Source: Agroathelia rolfsii
Taxonomy: Eukaryota > Basidiomycota > Agaricomycetes > Amylocorticiales > Amylocorticiaceae
Assembly: GCA_018343915.1 (NCBI GenBank)
Contig: JABRWF010000004.1
Coordinates: forward strand, 992,001 to 1,056,000
Reading direction: 5' to 3'
DNA length: 64,000 nucleotides
Shown here piece after piece: positions 57,629 to 64,000 of this stretch (positions are counted from its first letter, which is position 1; every line of letters starts with the position of its first letter). A model generated the notes under the pieces. The model was not told the origin of the DNA. It saw only the letters and a list, made by a program, of their open reading frames with translations, and ran no database searches. Position numbers and translations under genes: made by a program.

Positions 57629-57813
57629 GATAAATTGCGAGAGACGTGAAGGAGGGAGGAGGGGGGAGAGGGATGGCAGACACGAGGGACCAACCTGCTC
57701 TGGTTCGTTTACAGCGGTGTATTATACTAGCCACCCTCAACTTTTCACTTCCGGGCCCACGGATTCTGCCATCACCGCACGATCTCGATCGCTCTGATCC
57801 GTCCGGGATGAGG

Positions 57814-58270
57814 TTAGCAACCCCAGGTTTCGTGTTCCCTCCAATCGCTTAACCTCGTGGCCTGGGCCACTGACACTGCCGTTACTTCACGTGCCCATTT
57901 TTCGAAAAATAAGAAAAAAAATGCCCTCTGATCCTCACAGACCTCGAGGCCTGTGTCTGTGTCTGCCCAACTTCTTGACTGTCTTTGCATGTGAGTTATC
58001 ATGGATAATTGCTGGGGATTGTCCGCGGAGTATCCCAGAAGTATAGAACAAGCACCACCTGGGTACTTGGTTGTGAAAACCAGCCCATCATCAACTGTCA
58101 AGTCAAGCGCGGTGGTAAACGGGAGTTCCCCTTCATGGCGTCGCACTTTGACAGTCGCTTCACATAGGATGCGGCGTACGTGTGTGTCGTCGCCGCGACC
58201 TAAAGCCTCTATGCAATAATAATCTCTTTTCCTTTTCATGTCTCTGGAGTCCAGACTATGTAATTCCCAT
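57814..58270 (-). CDS. Hypothetical exon(s) of an unresolved minus-strand gene
   Basis: An open frame with coding texture: MKRKRDYYCIEALGRGDD, then ILCEATVKVRRHEGELPF and GLVFTTKYPGGACSILLG. It lacks a proper ATG at its left end; the frame begins just after a CACTAG acceptor, so it may be an internal or last exon. Upstream on the same strand, frames at 59080-58889 (MLELMSAALQVTGHAVV, KEVEFEAVLCTIN) and 59507-59400 (YYVLEFTFAEGSDEDDELEE) could be earlier exons. The tail from about 57950 on (a Phe-rich run) is probably not translated. No family recognised. Confidence 0.4.
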
Positions 58271-61200
58271 GTTGTCACTAGTGCCCCCAGTTAGTCAGTG
58301 GTCTAGCTCCCATCTCATTTCTACCCGTTATGTCAATCAACACCCCGAGTTGATCATCATCCTCTTTAACCTGGACCAATGGTATTTCCCGAAGAACTTA
58401 TCGGTATTTGCCTCGCACCTGTCTGATTAGTCCTGAAAGTTGTAGAGGCTATCTGGTTTCCCTAAATTGTCGAAATGACGAAGGCCATAGTACTTCGTCT
58501 TAATGGAGTAGAATGACATTGGACTGGGTTATCTTATTGCGCTCGGCACTGCAACCTTGAAAGGTAATCAAGAACTACGGAGCTACCTTTCTGTAACTAG
58601 GAACTCGCCATGTGGAAGTGGTATCTGTTGGTTCCTTTCCAACATTCATCCAGTATCATGCCCTGGCTTTTAGAGCGTGATAGGTTTGCTCTCACTGCTG
58701 AAAAGAGCTATATGGACGGGAAATACTATCGCAACAGCAAGTTCAGTGGTATTCTACACATCGCTTTTGGTTACCCTCCAGGCCCCAGCAACCAGGCACA
58801 TTCACTGGCTCATATTCTTTAATTCTAGTGACAAATTACAGCACTTCTAGTGCAAAGACTATTATTCTACGGCGCTCATCAGTGGGAATCATTGGCCCGA
58901 GCACCTAGCTAATTTACGCATAATCTCATTTATAGTGCACAGTACTGCTTCGAATTCGACTTCTTTATTATCCCTCGAAACTATCCCATTCGCGCCTTTA
59001 CTAACAACAGCGTGCCCTGTCACTTGTAACGCCGCTGACATCAACTCCAGCATATTCATTTCGCTAGTATTCAGTGACATTCAGCATGTATTCGCATTTG
59101 ACATTTGTGTGCGTTAATTGATTGATAGGACCCATATATCCAGCTGAGCGGCCTCCCCAATCTTTCACAGCTTCACACATACAAAAGGGCTCTCCCTCTC
59201 TCTTCACGTATACAAATCCAACCCAACTTGATTGACAGATGCACCCAAGGACAGATATACTGAACGTTGCTCAGCATTTTCATCACGGTATCTAGTTTTC
59301 TTTGAACTCAATACTTGTGCGATCGGAGGCTTCGTTTCTCCGCGGTATATCATGTAAATATCTTTTCTGATCGATATGATATGAAAGTTTAGTGCGGTGC
59401 TGAGCGCATACCGTGATGATGCCAGTGACTTTTCCCTCTTCAAGCTCATCGTCTTCGTCTGACCCTTCAGCGAACGTGAACTCTAATACATAATAAAATC
59501 CTGCCAATTTCTCTCAATATACCAACGGATAATCTGTATCTGTATCATCTCACCGAATCATTCCGAGGAGAAAGTTCATAAAAGAGGGTATATGAAGGGT
59601 TTAAGGAAGAAGGCCTAGCAAGACCGAATTACTGGCCTATTGGAGGCTAGAGCGTTGCTGCTCACATCACATCCGCAGGCTCGGCTACAACGGTTAAGGA
59701 GATTGCATGCCAAAATGCCTAGAAATGGTAACTCCGGGGTGCCTTCCCGTGGCCGCGTGTACACATGTGTGGCTTAAGGAACCTCGGGCTAGATACGATC
59801 CTGTGGTGGGCGACATGTCTTGACATTACCAAGGCGCCTGCGTGTTGTTGGCGTAATAATAGCATGGCTTCGATTGTAAAGCAGGTCTTCAGAGTGAATA
59901 TGACATACCATAAATGACAAACGGGGTTGCGTCGCACGGTGCGCAGTGCCAAGTGCAATAAATGGCTTTTTTCCCGTATTATCTCCCACAGTCTGAAAGT
60001 GCACATACACCCCGAAGGCTGTTGCGTACAAATTCTTGGGTTCCAATTTCCAGTTCTGTAATAAATTACTCACCATCGAAGGCACAGCCTTTTGGTTTGT
60101 ATAATATAAGTTCAGGCCGCCGGGCAGATTTCCGCTGCTTGGCTACCCTTCGGCCACTCGGTGACTGGTGGCCCTTGTCGAGCCTATCATCGACGAGTTG
60201 ATTATGCAGTGTTGTTGCTGTTGTTACTGTCACTGATTACCACACCATACACTTATCCGTCACCAAATACCATCTCATCTCGGCTAAAAACAGGATAGGC
60301 TTTTGATTCGCCATTGCCTTTTGAAATCCCGAATTTTTCTGTTTTTCTGTCATCGCCAAGAGATCCCTTGAAATGTGGGTATGATGCATACATGTACTGA
60401 TGTTTAATGGAAAGAAGCAAGGTTAAAAAAGAAGAGAATTTGGGGAGCCTGTCGGCGATATTTTTGCGTGGTATGTGGGGCGCTAGTTAAATTGAGAAGC
60501 CATGGCTGGCGCACGCACCCTTGCTTCGTATTTCTCAGGTAGATGGCTTTTCGTGTGATGACGCTCGTAATCAAGGGGGTTGCACAATTCGCTTTCGTGA
60601 CTAGGGGTCTAGTTACTCACTGCCAGTGGCACGGATTAAGAAAATAAACACCTCCTAGTTTACCTAATGTATAGCTCAGGAGGTGTTTATCTTATTCTGG
60701 GAAGCTTCTAATAAGTATTTTGTGTGCTCATATCCCGTAAACAAGAAGAAAAAAATTGGGCGCTTAGTCCGACTGGATGGATCGGCCCCCAGTCTCGGAA
60801 AAAAGCCTGAATTATGACACACCTTTGTTTGTGGCAGTTGCTATGAACGTGTACGCGAAATGTCAAGTCATAGCTGTGTTGCAACGTAAAAAGTCGCGGC
60901 ATTTCGGTCAAATTGAGTAATGAGGCCGGTGTGGGTGAATTAAATAGGATTGTACTGGTACACAAGAACACGAGGTCGTCTCCGCATGGCCGCGACCTCA
61001 ACACATATAATTCTTCTACCTCGAATACAGAAGCATGTGTTCGCCAAGTCTACTTTTTGAAGTTTCTGAGAAGAAGAGATAGCTTCAATTGTGGTCGGGG
61101 CTTTTACACTAATAGGCTTAAGGTACAAGTTAAGTTATTATCAAGACGAGCACGACAAGAGAGTTGGTGTCTCATCCTAAATTTATGCAGGAAGGGAAGG

Positions 61201-62946
61201 GACACCTTCAAGTACTGTTGGATGGCTACTTGTTCAATATTGTGACGGGAACGATGTCAATGACATCATATCACGAGACGTCATTCTAGTATTGATACGA
61301 GAACAAGAGAAAGAGGCGCAATTGAATTGCCAGCAACCGTTCAAGTCCGTTGTGGGGGTAGTGATACGATGATATCTTGTCGTTAGCGAAGCTTACAGTG
61401 CAGTATACAGCGTGTTTCTCAAGCTCTAATCTTTTCATCACTCATCACATTCTTTGCAACGTGTACATGCGCATTTCGCGGACGAACCTGACGTTTCTTT
61501 CCTCGCATTGTATTGTATTCAAAGCGCAATCTATCAGCATATAGTTTTAGCAGTATTGGCTGTGTATGCATATTGAAGTAGGTTTTTTTCGGAGTATGTT
61601 GTCGTGGCGTGTGATGAGCGACAAGTTTGTGGCCTATCATGCATGATACATCAGATCGATTCTTGTTGCAGAAGAATTGGCCAAGCCCGTGATATCCAGG
61701 CAAAGGTGTCAATTGAGAAGACTAAAGAGGATAGCGTAGGAAAAGGATCTCGAGTCAATAAGAGCTTGCAATATGTTGTTTGGTTGTAAGGGTTGCCATA
61801 TGAGCATGATGCTAATGCATGATGTAGGGTGTTGGATGGATTATGTACGTGTATACCTGTCCATGAATCGTCAAAATGAGGAGCAAAAAGAATGCTTTCC
61901 TGCAGTGCTCATCAAAAGAATAGACAAGAACTTGAAGAAGAGTCGCAAACTAATACGAGACATCTTAAAACCATGAATGGTTCCTAAAGGAGCTACTTTG
62001 TAGGTAGCAAAAAGCAAAGGTTTGTACATGTAAATATGGATTTCACGTGATGGCTTACTGCTCGTCGGTGCCGTGGAACAAACATCAAGTGAAAATTTTC
62101 GGAAATTCTCAATTTGAAAGCCTAGGCTCAAAAGAAGTGGGAGAAAAAAGCCATGAGATTCTGTTTAGGTCATTAAGGTTGAGGGTCAGAGTTGAATAAA
62201 CCAGTTCCCAGAACGGTGAAATGCATCGAAGGCAGACGATTGAAATCACGGGCAAGTTGAGGTTTAACCTGGGTATACTAGGATTTGTTCATACACTGCA
62301 GCCACATAGTTCCGTTCACTCCCCTCCTTAGGGGACAAGCCGCGTCGGTCTGATGTACGACGAGGGTGTTTGCATTCATGCATATGCATGCCTCAGGGGC
62401 ATATTGGACAGCGAATTTAGTGGAGCACTTCGTACTCACTCCTGAACCCGGCACCTTTCGATTAGTATTAATTTTGCACTTACAAGACCCGGCTGAGAGA
62501 AACTTGAATCAAGTCGCCGATATACTACTTCCGTGGCGCATGATGGTGCATCGATGATGGTCGAATGTTCGGCACCGCGTGAACTTTTTATGCATCGTAT
62601 TGTGGTGGTAGCAATCATAAATTTGTATTCACAAGCTTGTGATATATCCATCAGGCACCACTGATTGGAGCGAAGGATATGGCGGATGGTGCACATGACG
62701 AAGACACAAAACAAAAGTAAAGGGTTGGTATAATCTTCGTGGTATGAAATAGACATAATACATTGAATTCTAAAATATATTGAGAACAGAAATGCAATGG
62801 CAGAAGCCGAAGAGGCACACTCACATATACATAGGTCTCGGTACACGCTGCTTTCATAGAGTAGTTTTCTTTTCTTCCGCCCTGATTCGATTGATGCGTC
62901 CAAAATAAATTTCGAAAAACAATATTTGCCATTTTCGGGTAAGTCT
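58271..62946. other. Gene-poor region with possible unassigned exons
   Basis: About 4.7 kb. Apart from the coding-looking fragments near 58889-59080 and 59400-59507 on the minus strand, nothing supportable is seen. A short inverted repeat with arms AATAAACACCTCCTA and TAGCTCAGGAGGTGTTTA lies at about 60643-60691. Confidence 0.4.
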
Positions 62947-64000
62947 TTATGACGGCACCGAAGAAGATGCGTGAGTTTCGCAGTGAGAAGAGTGGTTAGC
63001 TGTGTCGTCAGGATCAAGTTGAGAATGAGATGGGGCTGTTGTCGGGATGAGGATATCTAATTCGATGTTGCTCGGGGAGTCCGCTGGTGCATTTAAGTTG
63101 CCATGATGGGACGAACGAATGTTGATCATGAGTCGGGTGCAAAACACTGAAGGTATAGCAATAGCAAATGGTGTCATAATGTCAAGAAACTGCTCCTATG
63201 ACATAAACATTGGTTTTAAGCGTCGGGATGAGGCTGTTGGCATGCATAGAAACGCACCGGTTGTATAATCCACAAGATCATGTTGATCAAGTACATTAGC
63301 AGAACAGCTATGTAGTACATCACCGAGTCTCGCACTAGTATATCATAAAGCGAGTGTCCAAAATTCTGTATGTACAGCTGAGTTCCACGCCAGGTTGACG
63401 ACCGTGCGGAGTGGTGTTGGTAACGCAAGCGTTGGTAGCCTTTGGCAATAGCTAAACCAAACAAGATACTCTCAAAAGCCAGGATAAAGGCCCAAAGTGT
63501 AGGCACCCATGATGGTATATTGGGGGCGGTACAATGGTATAATGGTCCTGTCTGTAAGGCAACAGCTAGGAGATATGGCAACAGTCAAATCAGCACATAT
63601 GATTTATCGCAAAAAGTGACACTGAACTCACCGGACATGTCGTGCGTCATTGCGGCGAGAACTCCTATGACTCCAAGAGCCTGCATAATAAAAGAAATGC
63701 CCAAGGTGATTGCGATCGGGATTGAGCGCTCGTAGAGAGCATAAATCCGAAGCTGCAAGATTACTGTACAGCTGATAAGAGATGATTGATACAATTGCAT
63801 ATATAATGTACTCACATTCTGTGGACCAGGCACTGGAGAGGCCTAACCACCCTTCGATATTGAACCATACCCAGCCTACAGAAAAGCGTAAAAACATAGC
63901 TTGCATGTAAGAGAAGTCGGTGCATACACCTAGATATGATATCAGGTAGGGTAGCTTAAAGTGTAACAAAGTAGCTTACAGCTACAAAGGCAGGATTAGG
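62947..64000 (-). CDS. DUF6533-type multi-pass membrane protein (copy C), 5' end beyond the window
   Basis: Minus-strand exons in order: about 64000-63980 (PAFVA, cut by the edge), 63875 to about 63822 (WVWFNIEGWLGLSSAW), 63763-63632 (LILQLRIYALYERSIPI), 63547-63258 (GPLYHCTAPNIPSW, then RDSVMYYIAVLLMYLIN) and 63189-62947 (FLDIMTPFAIAIPSVFCTRL and a hydrophilic tail). The order, with ALYER after the third helix, a Cys-containing loop, an RDS loop and a final helix before R..NIR, matches copies A and B. The DUF6533 signature itself would lie to the right of the window. Role unknown. Confidence 0.7.

Noticed and set aside
62436..63017. 193-codon minus-strand frame
   Set aside because: Part of it overlaps the last exon of DUF6533 copy C in another frame, and the rest is AT-rich 3' sequence.
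1..64000. Search for tRNA, rRNA, CRISPR arrays and telomeric repeats
   Set aside because: By eye, no cloverleaf with a matching T-arm and acceptor stem, no spaced identical repeats and no TTAGGG arrays were found; a tRNAscan or covariance search would be needed to exclude small RNAs.

Overview
The window looks like nuclear DNA of an agaricomycete (mushroom-forming) basidiomycete. Genes are broken by many short GT..AG introns of about 40-150 bp, exons can be as short as about 35 bp, and promoters are pyrimidine-rich. The gene families point the same way: three DUF6533 seven-helix membrane proteins, a C2-NACHT-WD40 NOD-like receptor, a fungal F-box protein, a DUF2264 protein and a GH128 beta-1,3-glucanase. 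No species can be named from sequence alone. ORFs here are usually single exons, so most models below were built by joining exons at splice sites where reading frame and family patterns agree.

Layout. 1-229: 3' end of a GPI-anchored Ser-rich surface protein. 3.5-7.1 kb: a large Ser/Thr-rich single-pass membrane protein. 7.7-9.9 kb: a six-exon F-box protein, tail-to-tail and 49 bp from a four-exon DUF2264 gene (9.9-12.0 kb). 12-23 kb: an accessory island with a P450 N-terminal relic, a possible decayed retroelement, and a C2-NACHT-WD40 receptor whose WD40 array is cut by an in-frame TAG after 10 of 14 repeats. 23.3-26.6 kb: an apparently intact P450 gene followed by a second P450 relic. 27.0-31.1 kb: two convergent genes for basic or low-complexity, probably nuclear proteins. 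32.4-37.3 kb: two convergent DUF6533 genes. 38.2-38.9 kb: the TFIIA gamma subunit, the clearest housekeeping gene here. 40.3-42.2 kb: a small uncertain ORF and a coiled-coil protein with an NFKBIL1-like C-terminal motif. 44.8-46.8 kb: a 152-bp tandem duplication and an orphan gene with a probable frame break. 48.0-50.6 kb: a Ser/Pro-rich protein and a small uncertain gene. 51.3-53.0 kb: a nine-exon secreted GH128 glucanase. 56.4-58.3 kb: a Ser/Pro-rich protein and an uncertain small gene. 62.9-64.0 kb: a third DUF6533-type gene, cut by the window edge.

The genes do not form one obvious pathway. Conserved genes (TFIIA gamma, GH128, DUF2264) alternate with fast-evolving families (NLR, P450, F-box, DUF6533) in which duplication and decay can be seen directly. 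The most notable features are the nonsense-interrupted immune-type receptor, the P450 gene flanked by its own relics, and the DUF6533 family cluster. I found no convincing tRNA, rRNA, CRISPR or intact transposon.
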